A stretch of DNA of 64,000 bases, from contig NZ_ABCQ01000004.1 of assembly GCF_000170855.1 (NCBI RefSeq), positions 62,001 through 126,000 of the forward strand. The letters are read 5' to 3'. The position numbers and the translations under genes were made by a program. Below the pieces are notes generated by a model. That model saw nothing but the letters and a program-made list of their open reading frames with translations. It was not told the DNA's origin and did no database searches. This document shows, piece by piece, positions 28,420-38,832 of this stretch (the first letter of the stretch is position 1; each line of letters opens with the position of its first letter). The DNA is from Moritella sp. PE36. Lineage in GTDB: Bacteria > Pseudomonadota > Gammaproteobacteria > Enterobacterales > Moritellaceae.

Positions 28420-28595
28420 TACCAAACCCTGTTTTTGCGTTGGTCTTCATGGTAAAATTCGCGCCATTGAAATTTGCTCGTAAGAGAACGGTAGTTAACT
28501 GTACCAAGCACGCTTATTTCAACAATATATTTATTACATAAGCAAAAAAGCCTTTAACTTTATTTGCATTACTACAAGAGTAATTAAAAGGTCCT

Positions 28596-29735
28596 ATGAC
28601 AAATACTACAATCGACGCCAGTACTAAAGCGTTAAACAGCACTAAAAAAGTAATCGTTGGCATGTCCGGCGGTGTTGACTCATCTGTTTCTGCTTACCTG
28701 CTACAACAGCAAGGTTACCAAGTAGAAGGCCTGTTCATGAAGAACTGGGAAGATGACGATAATGATGAATATTGTGCCGCAGCAGAAGACCTAGCAGACG
28801 CACAAGCAGTATGTGATAAATTAGGTATCGAGTTACACGCTATTAATTTCTCTGCTGAATACTGGGATAACGTATTTGAATACTTCTTAGCTGAATACAA
28901 AGCAGGTCGTACCCCAAATCCAGATATTCTTTGTAACAAAGAAATCAAATTTAAAGCATTTCTGCAGTTTGCATCCGAAGTACTTGCAGCTGACTATATT
29001 GCTATGGGTCACTACGTTAGCCGTCGTCAAACAGCCGATGGTAAATTTGAAATGTTACGTGGCTTAGACAGCAATAAAGACCAAAGCTATTTCTTATATA
29101 CGCTGGATCATGTACAGGTTTCACGTTCATTGTTCCCTGTGGGTGAATTAGAAAAACCAGAAGTACGTCGTATTGCTGAAGAGCAAGGCTTGATCACTGC
29201 AAACAAGAAAGACAGTACCGGTATTTGCTTTATCGGTGAGCGTAAATTCACTGAATTTTTAAGTAAATACTTACCAGCACAACCGGGTAAGATAGAAAGT
29301 GTTGATGGCGAAGAAATTGGTGAACACCAAGGTCTGATGTACCACACACTGGGTCAACGTAAAGGCCTACATATCGGCGGTATGAAAAACAACAACAACC
29401 AAGAACCTTGGTATGTCGTTGATAAAGATATGGAGCGTAACGTATTGCTTGTGGCACAAGGTCACAATCACCCGCGTTTATTCTCGACAGGTTTAATGGC
29501 CTCGCAACTCCATTGGATTAGCCGCGAACCATTAACACAGCCATTACGTTGTACGGTCAAAACACGTTACCGTCAGACTGATGTACCTTGTTTAGTGACA
29601 CCAATCGGCGAAGACCAAATTGAAGTCACTTTTGATAAACCCGAACTTGCCGTTACACCAGGCCAATCAGCGGTATTTTACCTTGATGACGTTTGCCTAG
29701 GTGGCGCAATTATTGATGTTCAAATTAGGGGCTAA
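28596..29735 (+). CDS. mnmA: tRNA-specific 2-thiouridylase MnmA
   Basis: A 379-residue enzyme that thiolates the wobble uridine (s2U34) of tRNA-Lys, tRNA-Glu and tRNA-Gln using sulfur from the IscS-Tus relay. The PP-loop [15 protein letters not shown] is at residues ~22-36. The two catalytic cysteines lie in ILCNKEIKF and [11 protein letters not shown] 15-residue N-terminal extension precedes the usual start. AAAGG lies 5-6 nt before the ATG. hflD follows 2 nt after the stop codon, so the genes are co-transcribed. Confidence 0.95.
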   Translation: MTNTTIDASTKALNSTKKVIVGMSGGVDSSVSAYLLQQQGYQVEGLFMKNWEDDDNDEYCAAAEDLADAQAVCDKLGIELHAINFSAEYWDNVFEYFLAEYKAGRTPNPDILCNKEIKFKAFLQFASEVLAADYIAMGHYVSRRQTADGKFEMLRGLDSNKDQSYFLYTLDHVQVSRSLFPVGELEKPEVRRIAEEQGLITANKKDSTGICFIGERKFTEFLSKYLPAQPGKIESVDGEEIGEHQGLMYHTLGQRKGLHIGGMKNNNNQEPWYVVDKDMERNVLLVAQGHNHPRLFSTGLMASQLHWISREPLTQPLRCTVKTRYRQTDVPCLVTPIGEDQIEVTFDKPELAVTPGQSAVFYLDDVCLGGAIIDVQIRG

Positions 29736-29737
29736 CA

Positions 29738-30361
29738 GTGTCAACTAACTTCCAAGAATCAAATATCGCCTTTGCCGGCGTTTGTCAGGCTGCTGCACTT
29801 GTACACCAACTTGCAACAACCGGCAATTGTGATGAAAAACAATTAAGCAATACCTTACGTTGTGTGATCGTAACAGACCCTAGTCAAACGATTGAGGTTT
29901 ATGGCGAATACGCAAACCTAGAATTAGGCTATAAAACCCTCGTTGCTCAGTTAAGTAATACCTCTAAAGGTCCTGATAGCGCGTTAACACGCTACATGAT
30001 TGGCTTAGTCGCGCTAGAGCGTAAACTGGCTAAACGCAATGATATTCTTGGTATGTTAGGTGAACGCATCTCGCAAGTTAAACGTCAAACTCATCATTAT
30101 GAGTTAACGGATGCACAAATTTTAAGTAACATGGCGTCAATCTATGTGGACCTAATCAGCCCACTTGGCACCAAGATCCAAATTGCAGGAACCGCAAATT
30201 TCCTACAACAGACATTGGTGAGAGATAAGATCCGTGCATTACTATTTGCCGGTATTCGCTCAGCAGTGTTATGGCGACAAACAGGCGGTCAACGTCGCCA
30301 AGTAGTTTTCAATCGTAAACACATGGTAGAGCAAGCAAAGCAACAATTAGCTCGAATTTAA
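29738..30361 (+). CDS. hflD: High frequency lysogenization protein HflD
   Basis: A 207-residue helical, membrane-associated protein matching HflD, known in E. coli for affecting lambda CII stability; its cellular role is unclear. It begins with GTG (AGGGG upstream), only 2 nt after the mnmA stop. The order mnmA-hflD-purB is conserved with E. coli, which supports the call. Confidence 0.9.
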   Translation: MSTNFQESNIAFAGVCQAAALVHQLATTGNCDEKQLSNTLRCVIVTDPSQTIEVYGEYANLELGYKTLVAQLSNTSKGPDSALTRYMIGLVALERKLAKRNDILGMLGERISQVKRQTHHYELTDAQILSNMASIYVDLISPLGTKIQIAGTANFLQQTLVRDKIRALLFAGIRSAVLWRQTGGQRRQVVFNRKHMVEQAKQQLARI

Positions 30362-31753
<1,392 letters not shown>

Positions 31754-32157
31754 TTGCTCGGTAATAATGACCAAGTAATAATCGCTAAACTATAAATAAT
31801 TTATCGCACGACTGCATTTATAAATTGATTCAATAGTTTTATAAATACGTGTTATAAATTAATGAAAGCCCAAGTTTAACTACGTTTAACTAGAAATAGG
31901 TAAAGGTTGCTTGGGCTTTTTTGTGCGCCAGTTATCATTAATGTTTTTCATATTAAAAACCAGATATCGTAAAGATAGACATTCGCGACATATAAGTTCA
32001 AAACAAAACCAAAAAACCTCACTTTAGTTTCAATATGAAACCACAGATCAGTCGTTAATAAAACAAACGGTTGAAGTTGCCCCCCCATCTTGTAACTTAT
32101 CTCGATACACGGATAATCATCATCTCATCTACATATGATTAACCAAGGATTTACATC
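31754..32157. other. Gap between purB and the oxygenase gene
   Basis: This 404-bp interval holds the purB terminator and the presumed promoter of the oxygenase/PLP unit. A run of seven C residues lies at 32080-32086, about 72 nt before the oxygenase ATG. No gene or RNA is recognisable. Confidence 0.5.
31865..31925 (+). terminator. Terminator of purB
   Basis: Ten-bp arms (AAAGCCCAAG / CTTGGGCTTT) flank a 35-nt loop and are followed by a T-run. The same stem sequence recurs in the terminator at 34177-34210. Confidence 0.8.
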
Positions 32158-32790
32158 ATGAACGGATCATTTCTTATTGAAGCATTTCAAGCACCCTCAA
32201 GTTACGCTCAAAACTTAGGTAATTTCTTTAATGATTTAGGTGCGGATCCTTACCTTGAAAGCAACTGTCGATTCCGCGCATTTTCGCAGTATCAAAAAAC
32301 CAATGATAAATTTGAAAAGTTGGGTACAAGTATCTTCATGCAGTCATCTGATGTAAACCGCCTTATCGGTAATGTTGAGCGTAAGTTCGAAGACATCGCA
32401 CCAGCACTTGACCAGCATCCTGACTTTCAAAATTTATTAAATGCATTTCTTGAGCGTACTAACGTCGATACCACCAAACAGCCGATTGGCGTTCACCAGA
32501 TCCGTGTTGTGTGTTCACAAGATAAATCAGGCTCGCCAGCACCCGAAGGAATTCATCAAGACGGTTTTGATTTTGTCGGTATCTTCTGCGTAAAAAGAGA
32601 CAACATCGCCGGAGCATTTACCCAGATCTTTTCATCGCCAGTTGACCAACATCCGCACATGAGCACCACGTTAGAAGAAAACCAATTTATCATTTTTAAT
32701 GATCGTCGTTATTTCCACTACGTAACAGAAACACTGCCTGCTCTACAAGATGAAAACGGACTACGAGACGTATTTGTGTTCACCGCATGA
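32158..32790 (+). CDS. 2-oxoglutarate/Fe(II) dioxygenase family protein
   Basis: A 210-residue enzyme of the 2OG-Fe dioxygenase family that includes bacterial L-isoleucine 4-hydroxylase. The iron triad is visible as H133-x-D135 (GIHQDGFD) and H187 (RYFHYVT). R203 in GLRDVFVFT is the expected 2OG-binding arginine. It probably hydroxylates a free amino acid; the exact substrate is unknown. A PLP-dependent gene follows 112 nt downstream on the same strand, with its own ribosome site. The pair suggests a shared amino-acid pathway. Confidence 0.85.
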   Translation: MNGSFLIEAFQAPSSYAQNLGNFFNDLGADPYLESNCRFRAFSQYQKTNDKFEKLGTSIFMQSSDVNRLIGNVERKFEDIAPALDQHPDFQNLLNAFLERTNVDTTKQPIGVHQIRVVCSQDKSGSPAPEGIHQDGFDFVGIFCVKRDNIAGAFTQIFSSPVDQHPHMSTTLEENQFIIFNDRRYFHYVTETLPALQDENGLRDVFVFTA

Positions 32791-32902
32791 TCAATGGTAA
32801 CCAGTAACAAAACGTCAATCACACACTAGAAGATAACAATAAATACTCTTTGCACAAAAAAATGCTGCAGGAGTAACAAAAAATTTATTAAAGGAACAAC
32901 CT

Positions 32903-34141
32903 ATGAACTTATGTATTGAGTCAATCCGCCAAGCTTTCCCAGCATTACAACAGCAAGTAAATGGCGAGCCAGTGTATTTTTTTGACGGTCCTGGTGGCTC
33001 ACAAGTTCCACAGTCTGTGCTTGATGCAATGACAGCTTATTTAAGTAAATATAACTCGAATCTTGGCGGCCGTTTTTTCTCAAGTGAAAAGACCGTTGAT
33101 GTGATGCGTAATGCACGCCTGAGCGGTCAAGCATTACTGAATACCGAATCACCAGATAATATCGTATTTGGTGCTAACATGACGTCACTGACGTTCCAAT
33201 TAAGCCGTGCGATCAGTCGTGATTGGCAAGCGGGTGACGAAGTCATTGTGACCTCACTCGATCATTACTCTAACGTATCAACGTGGCAACAAGCTGCGGA
33301 TGATAAAGGCGCTGTAGTACATCAAGCCCGTGTTAATGAAGTTGATTGCACGTTAGATAGCGAGCATTTAATTTCGTTAATTTCCAATAAAACTAAATTA
33401 GTGGCTTTAACGTTTGCATCGAACACCACAGGTTCATTGGTAGACGTAAAACCGATCATTGAAGCAGCACATGCCGTCGGTGCTAAAGTCTATATCGATG
33501 CGGTACATTACGCGCCACATAAGCTTGTTGATGTGCAAGCATTGGGTTGTGACTTCTTAGCTTGTTCAGCTTATAAGTTCTTTGGTCCTCACGTAGGTAT
33601 CGCTTATGTAGCGCCAAAATGGTTACATACTCTATCACCTTACAAAGTCGAGCCAGCAACAAATCAAGGGCCAGGTCGCTTTGAAACGGGTACCCAAAGT
33701 TTTGAAGCCTTAGCTGGATTTAGCGCTGCGGTTGAATACCTTGCCCATGCTGGTGATCAAGTACTGCCGCTACGTGAAAGACTGGTGCAAAGCTTCGAGC
33801 TATACCAAACCCATGAACAAAAACTAAGCCAACACTTCCTTGCCAAGTTAGCGCAATACAGCAACGTGACGTTATACGGCATCGATGATATGGACCGATT
33901 AGCAGAGCGTACACCGACCTTCTCTATCCGCATCGACCATGCCTCACCAGAAGATGTATCAGGATTACTTGGTCAACATAATATGTGTGTATGGAACGGT
34001 CATTTTTATGCAATTGGCTTATGCAAACAATTAGGTATCTTAGACAAAGGTGGCGTGATCCGTATTGGTTTCATGCACTACAATACCACCAGCGAAATTG
34101 ATGCATTATTTGATGTGTTATCAGCGGTGCTAGTTAAATAA
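32903..34141 (+). CDS. PLP-dependent enzyme, cysteine desulfurase-like (VC1184 type)
   Basis: A 412-residue class V aminotransferase-fold enzyme similar to the VC1184 group of cysteine desulfurase-like proteins. The PLP-binding lysine is K225 in SAYKFFGPH, and the DAVHY motif (D199, H202) is upstream. C350s region reads NMCVWNGHFYA, lacking a clear SufS-type active-site cysteine loop, so desulfurase activity is uncertain and a lyase or aminotransferase role is possible. AAAGGAAC precedes the ATG. A terminator follows. It probably acts with the 2OG oxygenase upstream. Confidence 0.85.
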   Translation: MNLCIESIRQAFPALQQQVNGEPVYFFDGPGGSQVPQSVLDAMTAYLSKYNSNLGGRFFSSEKTVDVMRNARLSGQALLNTESPDNIVFGANMTSLTFQLSRAISRDWQAGDEVIVTSLDHYSNVSTWQQAADDKGAVVHQARVNEVDCTLDSEHLISLISNKTKLVALTFASNTTGSLVDVKPIIEAAHAVGAKVYIDAVHYAPHKLVDVQALGCDFLACSAYKFFGPHVGIAYVAPKWLHTLSPYKVEPATNQGPGRFETGTQSFEALAGFSAAVEYLAHAGDQVLPLRERLVQSFELYQTHEQKLSQHFLAKLAQYSNVTLYGIDDMDRLAERTPTFSIRIDHASPEDVSGLLGQHNMCVWNGHFYAIGLCKQLGILDKGGVIRIGFMHYNTTSEIDALFDVLSAVLVK

Positions 34142-34176
34142 CTACAGCTCGTAATACATTGTTATAAATCGTCATT

Positions 34177-34210
34177 AAGCCCAAGTGTATCGCCTGCACT
34201 TGGGCTTTGT
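34177..34210 (+). terminator. Terminator of the oxygenase/PLP unit
   Basis: Perfect 11-bp arms (AAGCCCAAGTG / CACTTGGGCTT) with a 9-nt loop, followed by TGTTATTTT. It starts about 36 nt past the PLP gene. Confidence 0.85.
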
Positions 34211-34340
34211 TATTTTACTGTCAATAAAGTCACCTCATAAATACGTTTAAATTCCAAAAGTAACATATCGATAACATTTTCGTATTACCAAGCATGCTAG
34301 CCTACTCACACTTATATACGACGCAGCAAGGAAGCAAAAT

Positions 34341-34820
34341 ATGTCACGTCAATCGAGAACAGTACAACAATGGTTTGATGAATATGGGGTCAGCCATCAG
34401 AACAAAACCAATAAGCGGATCCATTGGATCATGGTACCGGTTATATTCTTTACTATTGTTGGTTTGTTATGGTCTATCCCCAAAACAGATTGGATGGGCG
34501 CATCCCCCTTTGTAAACTGGGCCACATTAGCCATGTTGCCAGCAATGTATTTCTATTACACCTTATCGGTACGTATCTTACTTGGCATGCTGTTATTTAC
34601 TGGGTTATGTCTAATGGCGTGTTATATGCTGACTTTATACTTAGCCATACCGTTATGGATTTTTAGTGCGGTACTGTTTGCAATTGCTTGGATATTTCAG
34701 TTTATCGGCCATAAAATTGAAGGGGCAAAACCCTCGTTCTTCGAGGACCTGCAGTTCTTATTAGTTGGCCCTGCTTGGTTACTTGGGTTTATCTATCAAC
34801 GTATTGGTATTCGTTATTAA
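34341..34820 (+). CDS. DUF962 / Mpo1-like membrane protein
   Basis: A 159-residue membrane protein of the DUF962 family, related to yeast Mpo1, an Fe-dependent 2-hydroxy fatty-acid dioxygenase. Features are the N-terminal WFDEYGVSHQNKTNKRIHWI, four hydrophobic stretches, and the C-terminal FIGHKIEGAKPSFFEDLQFLLVGP block with conserved His. A bacterial role in lipid alpha-oxidation is inferred from the family. GCAAGGAAG precedes the ATG. Its stop codon overlaps that of the convergent acetyltransferase gene by 4 nt. Confidence 0.87.
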   Translation: MSRQSRTVQQWFDEYGVSHQNKTNKRIHWIMVPVIFFTIVGLLWSIPKTDWMGASPFVNWATLAMLPAMYFYYTLSVRILLGMLLFTGLCLMACYMLTLYLAIPLWIFSAVLFAIAWIFQFIGHKIEGAKPSFFEDLQFLLVGPAWLLGFIYQRIGIRY

Positions 34821-35266
34821 GCACTCACTGCTAAACGATAACTGAAATACTCAGTGTCTTTTACAAACCCTAGTTTTTCATACAATGCTTGCGCGGAAAA
34901 ATTATCTTGCGCAGTATTCAAATCGACACGAATAGCACCGGTATTTCGGGCCTCTCTCACTACACGATGAATTAGCTCATTAGCCAGACCTTGCCTGCGG
35001 TATGCTGGTGCAATAAACAAGTCGTTCAATACCATGATTTTACCCAAGGATACCGATGAAAACGAATGATAGTTCAGCACAAAACCCATAGCCTCACCCG
35101 CTTTGTTATAAGCAATAAACACGGTCGCATCGTTATTCATCAAACGCTCACCTAAATACGGACGGTACTTTTGTGGTGCTGATGGTTGCTTATAAAACAC
35201 CATATATTGATCAAATAAACTAACGAGATCGTTTAATTCTTCCAATGAGGCTTTTTTGATATGCAT
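34817..35266 (-). CDS. GNAT family N-acetyltransferase
   Basis: A 149-residue GNAT acetyltransferase. The acetyl-CoA loop is visible in RRQGLANELIHRV, followed by DLNTAQDNFSAQALYEKLGF. The ATG at 35266 is preferred over a longer TTG reading because AAGGG lies 7 nt upstream. The substrate is unknown. It is convergent with the DUF962 gene and shares stop-codon bases with it. Confidence 0.87.
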   Translation of the reverse strand: MHIKKASLEELNDLVSLFDQYMVFYKQPSAPQKYRPYLGERLMNNDATVFIAYNKAGEAMGFVLNYHSFSSVSLGKIMVLNDLFIAPAYRRQGLANELIHRVVREARNTGAIRVDLNTAQDNFSAQALYEKLGFVKDTEYFSYRLAVSA

Positions 35267-35500
35267 AAAATCCCTTTTCAATATGAATCTACAGAGTACA
35301 ACGGCTAATACAGCCCATCATACGTCTTTATTTTAATTAATTATTAATCCAGAGTATCAACATTTAACTAAATTGCAACAATCAAAAAACTCCTTATTTA
35401 TTCATACTTTAACCCGACTAATTATAGCTATACTGCTTATCTGTATACCATGAATAAAATGTACTCATCACTATTTAGCTCATTTAACAAGGAACGTAAA

Positions 35501-36136
35501 ATGAAACTAATACCAGCATGTTTAGTGCTAACCACCCTTTTTACAGGTACTGCGTTTGCGAATAATTTTTATACCCCAGTTAGTTATCGTTATTACCAAC
35601 TCAATTACACGGAGATAACAACAGAGGATGTGGATGATCCATTACAAACCTACAACTTCAATATGACTAACTTGCTCAGCCCTTATCTCTTTAGCCGAAC
35701 AAATATCAGTTATTTAAGCAGAGAAACAACTATTGATGAACACAATGCCATCAATACAACATCGATGCAGGCTATATTAAATATGGGCACACGCTTAGTG
35801 CTTCATCCTAAATTGGATCTGACTGTTGAAAGTGGTGCCATCTATGAATTCGGCAAAGAAGTCGAAATTAAATCAGGTTCAACAAGCATTACCAACGATG
35901 ATTTTGATCACGAAATAGGCTTTAATGCCGCTATTGGGCTAGCAATGCATTTTAGCCATCAACTTGAATTTATTGTCGATGCTGCTTACATCGATATCGG
36001 TGATGAGTCTGAAATAGAATATAGTGCGGAGTTGGTTGCTCATGTTTTACCTAATTTAGCGTTAGTCGCCAATGGTGTAAAATATGACGACAGCATCGGT
36101 GTCGGTTTTGGTTTTGGTTTACAGTTTGATTTTTAA
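35501..36136 (+). CDS. Predicted outer-membrane beta-barrel protein
   Basis: A 211-residue protein with a clear signal peptide (MKLIPACLVLTTLFTGTAFA). The mature part has alternating hydrophobic strands, many aromatic residues and a C-terminal GFGFGLQFDF ending in phenylalanine, which is typical of outer-membrane barrels. No named family is recognised. The ATG at 35501 was chosen over an upstream ATG because AAGGAAC lies 7 nt before it and the signal peptide then begins properly. The gene stands alone. Confidence 0.7.
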   Translation: MKLIPACLVLTTLFTGTAFANNFYTPVSYRYYQLNYTEITTEDVDDPLQTYNFNMTNLLSPYLFSRTNISYLSRETTIDEHNAINTTSMQAILNMGTRLVLHPKLDLTVESGAIYEFGKEVEIKSGSTSITNDDFDHEIGFNAAIGLAMHFSHQLEFIVDAAYIDIGDESEIEYSAELVAHVLPNLALVANGVKYDDSIGVGFGFGLQFDF

Positions 36137-36162
36137 TAACTCGCGGTGATCTATTGCAGCGA

Positions 36163-36672
36163 TTAAGATGACTTAACCGTTGCAGAATATAATCGATATC
36201 GTCGCACTTGCTGATGTTCTGCTTCATAATAATATTCGTTAAGAAACTCTGCCCCACAACTTTCAATGACTTTACGCGAAGCAATATTAGCCGGGTCACA
36301 GCTTATTATCACGTCATTATTCAGTGCGGTCTTTTGAATATTGGATAACATAAACTGAGCGATCCCTTTACCTCTCGCAGACGATCTCGTTTCATATCCT
36401 ATATGGCCGATTACATTTTCGATATAATCATTCCCCCCCAGCCTCACACGTATGGAACCAAGAATAACGCCATTATCAATACAGAAATAGGTCGTTATAG
36501 GCGTCCAGCCTTTCGGTAATTGTTCGCCTCGCGCGTAAGCAATGCGCTTTTTAAGGTAACCTTCATAATGACTAAAGATAAACTCATAAAGCACGATACC
36601 GTCAGCGACACATTCATCAACATAGGATTTAAAAGCGCTTAAGTGTTCTATGTTGGCAAGTTCAATTTTCAT
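36163..36672 (-). CDS. GNAT family N-acetyltransferase
   Basis: A 169-residue GNAT protein. The acetyl-CoA binding segment is ETRSSARGKGIAQFML, followed by IISCDPANIASRKVIESCG. AAAGG lies 6 nt before the ATG. It overlaps the end of the acetyltransferase-thioredoxin fusion gene by 11 nt, so the two are translationally linked. The substrate is unknown. Confidence 0.88.
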   Translation of the reverse strand: MKIELANIEHLSAFKSYVDECVADGIVLYEFIFSHYEGYLKKRIAYARGEQLPKGWTPITTYFCIDNGVILGSIRVRLGGNDYIENVIGHIGYETRSSARGKGIAQFMLSNIQKTALNNDVIISCDPANIASRKVIESCGAEFLNEYYYEAEHQQVRRYRLYSATVKSS

Positions 36673-37471
36673 GCATAACCTTTAAGAACGATTTCACGTC
36701 ATCTGTAACCAAGGGTCTAACAAGTCGCGTAACCTCCAGCCCGTCTTTTAATAATATTAACGTTGGCCAAAGTTTAACTCGAAACCGACGACCCAGTATT
36801 TTACCTTTGCCATCAACTATTTTGATAAGAGGCAACGCAGGATACTCCACCAGCACTGCTTTAACAACGGGCTCCGCGGCCTGACAGTGCCCACACCAAG
36901 ATGCGCCGAATTCAAGAATCGCATAACCCGCCCATGCTTCTACATCTGTAATGGTTGGCGCATCCTCACGGTAATCTGGGTTAAAATCGGGATAGCTAGT
37001 TGTCATATCGAATTCCATTGTAAAATTAACTAAAGTGACGCCATTTCGTTGTAGGGTATTTTGCTTTACCGTCGTGAATCCGCGATGCTCGAAGAACGGC
37101 TTAGCAATCAATGATGCTTCAACATATAAACGTTGTATATCTCTGATTCGAGCTTCTGCAAGCAAATGTTCATAAAGTGCTGATGCGACGCCCATCCCCT
37201 GAAAGCTAGGGTGTGTATAGGTACAATCAATGTGACCATCGGCGTCCAGCTCGATAAAACCAGCGACCTGACCATCTATTATTGCCACCAACGGTCTTTT
37301 TACTTTTAATCGCTTGGACCACGTAGCATAATCAGGGGGCGTTGGTGCCCAAGCTTCTTTCTGTTCAGGTGTATATACGGTAGGATCTATGGCGTGAACG
37401 GATTGATAAAACAAGTCCGTTATCTCAGCATCCCATTCGTTAGAGTATGATTTAATTTCCATAATGTGCAT
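36662..37471 (-). CDS. GNAT acetyltransferase fused to thioredoxin
   Basis: A single open frame of 269 residues with two domains. Residues ~1-153 are a GNAT acetyltransferase (acetyl-CoA loop QGMGVASAL at 91-99). Residues ~160-269 are a thioredoxin fold with the redox motif WCGHC at 192-196 and the cis-proline at P236 (LWPTL). An internal ATG at codon 156 lies exactly at the domain border and could allow separate production of the thioredoxin part. No strong ribosome site precedes the first ATG; one three codons later (37462) is also possible. The next gene overlaps its 3' end by 11 nt. Confidence 0.85.
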   Translation of the reverse strand: MHIMEIKSYSNEWDAEITDLFYQSVHAIDPTVYTPEQKEAWAPTPPDYATWSKRLKVKRPLVAIIDGQVAGFIELDADGHIDCTYTHPSFQGMGVASALYEHLLAEARIRDIQRLYVEASLIAKPFFEHRGFTTVKQNTLQRNGVTLVNFTMEFDMTTSYPDFNPDYREDAPTITDVEAWAGYAILEFGASWCGHCQAAEPVVKAVLVEYPALPLIKIVDGKGKILGRRFRVKLWPTLILLKDGLEVTRLVRPLVTDDVKSFLKVMHEN

Positions 37472-37538
37472 TATAACTAATATGTAGTAACTATCAGATT
37501 AAATTAAATCATTTATCAGCCATCTTTGTAAAGCAGAG

Positions 37539-37904
37539 CTAGGCGCTTTTAAGAAACTCAATGGCTTGAGGCTGTTGCTCTAGCGTAAAGCACTGCATAT
37601 CAATATTTCTAAATATCTTGTCTTCAATATTAACAATATTTTCTATCCACTTTTTATCCGTTAATATAGCCACCTTGTCTATATTGGCAATACCCACATC
37701 AAAAAGATATTTAAACTCTTCAATCAATGCAGCGAGTTCAACGCCTTTAAAAGAATCAATTTTTTCGAGAAGCACAATACTGCCGTGACGTTCAATCTTT
37801 TCTTTTGCCGCATTAAGGACTAAAGACATATCGCTTTCCGTTATTTTTCCAGACATTTGAAATGCAATTGCATTATCAATCTCGATATCTATCATTTCAA
37901 TCAT
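37539..37904 (-). CDS. STAS/SEC14 domain (SpoIIAA-like) protein
   Basis: A 121-residue protein resembling the SpoIIAA-like STAS/SEC14 family, which binds lipids or nucleotides in few studied cases. The pattern is a beta-alpha fold starting IDIEIDNAIAFQMSGKITESD. The ATG at 37904 lies 6 nt after AAGGAG; an earlier ATG at 37910 directly abuts it. The gene stands alone between the acetyltransferase genes and the aap operon terminator. Function unknown. Confidence 0.78.
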   Translation of the reverse strand: MIEMIDIEIDNAIAFQMSGKITESDMSLVLNAAKEKIERHGSIVLLEKIDSFKGVELAALIEEFKYLFDVGIANIDKVAILTDKKWIENIVNIEDKIFRNIDMQCFTLEQQPQAIEFLKSA

Positions 37905-37920
37905 ATCCATCTCCTTGTAA

Positions 37921-37972
37921 ATAAAAAGCCTTACCCCTACCCCATTATAACAACGGATTCAGAGTAAGGCTT
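37921..37972 (-). terminator. Terminator of the aap operon
   Basis: Nine-bp arms (AAGCCTTAC / GTAAGGCTT), with a loop of about 29 nt, followed on the minus strand by TTTTTAT. It lies just downstream of aapP. Confidence 0.75.
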
Positions 37973-38018
37973 CTTGGTAGGACATGCTGTTAGTAGTACT
38001 GTTGTAGTAGCGACTAGC

Positions 38019-38765
38019 TTAGTGCGATAAGATCTGGTCTAAGAACATTTTTAGACGATCTGATTGCGGATTATCAAAGAACTCATGCGGTTCATTTTCT
38101 TCAATAATTTGCCCTGCATCCATAAAGATAACGCGGTCTGCCACTTTCTTAGCAAAGCCCATTTCGTGGGTTACACAAATCATGGTAATACCTTCATCAG
38201 CAAGCTCAACCATTACGTCTAACACTTCTGATACCATTTCTGGATCCAGTGCCGATGTCGGTTCATCAAACAGCATGATTTCAGGGTTAATACACAGGCA
38301 ACGGGCAATCGCTACACGTTGCTGCTGACCACCAGATAGTTGATTAGGGAACTTATGCGCTTGGTCGGCAATCTTTACACGCTCTAGATATTCCATCGCG
38401 GTTTTAATTGCCTCATGACGTGGTTTATTATGCACCCATATTGGCGCTAATAACAAGTTCTCCAATACAGTAAGATGCGGGAACAAATTAAAATGTTGGA
38501 ATACCATCCCTACTTGCGAGCGGATATGACGTACGACTTTTACATCATCAATCAGGTTAGTGCCGTTAATACTGATAGAACCTTCTTGAAACTTTTCAAG
38601 ATGATTTAGACAACGAATAGTGGTTGATTTACCCGACCCTGATGGGCCACAGATAACCACTTTTTCACCTTTTTTAATATTTAAATTAATGTCTTTAAGT
38701 ACGTGAAAATCGCCATACCATTTGTTAACGCCTTTCATGCTGATCATATAATCTTGTTCTGCCAT
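38019..38765 (-). CDS. aapP: Amino-acid ABC transporter ATP-binding protein
   Basis: A 248-residue ABC ATPase of the polar amino-acid family. Walker A is GPSGSGKST (residues ~39-47), the signature is LSGGQQQR, and Walker B is [10 protein letters not shown]. It energises the AapQM permease for uptake of general L-amino acids. AAGGA precedes the ATG. It is the last gene of aapJQMP, with a 67-nt gap after aapM and a terminator downstream. Confidence 0.93.
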   Translation of the reverse strand: MAEQDYMISMKGVNKWYGDFHVLKDINLNIKKGEKVVICGPSGSGKSTTIRCLNHLEKFQEGSISINGTNLIDDVKVVRHIRSQVGMVFQHFNLFPHLTVLENLLLAPIWVHNKPRHEAIKTAMEYLERVKIADQAHKFPNQLSGGQQQRVAIARCLCINPEIMLFDEPTSALDPEMVSEVLDVMVELADEGITMICVTHEMGFAKKVADRVIFMDAGQIIEENEPHEFFDNPQSDRLKMFLDQILSH

Positions 38766-38832
38766 GATATTTCCTTATACCAATTACCTTACGTAAATGG
38801 TCAGTTTTAAGCTGTAAAATTTACGGTAATTA

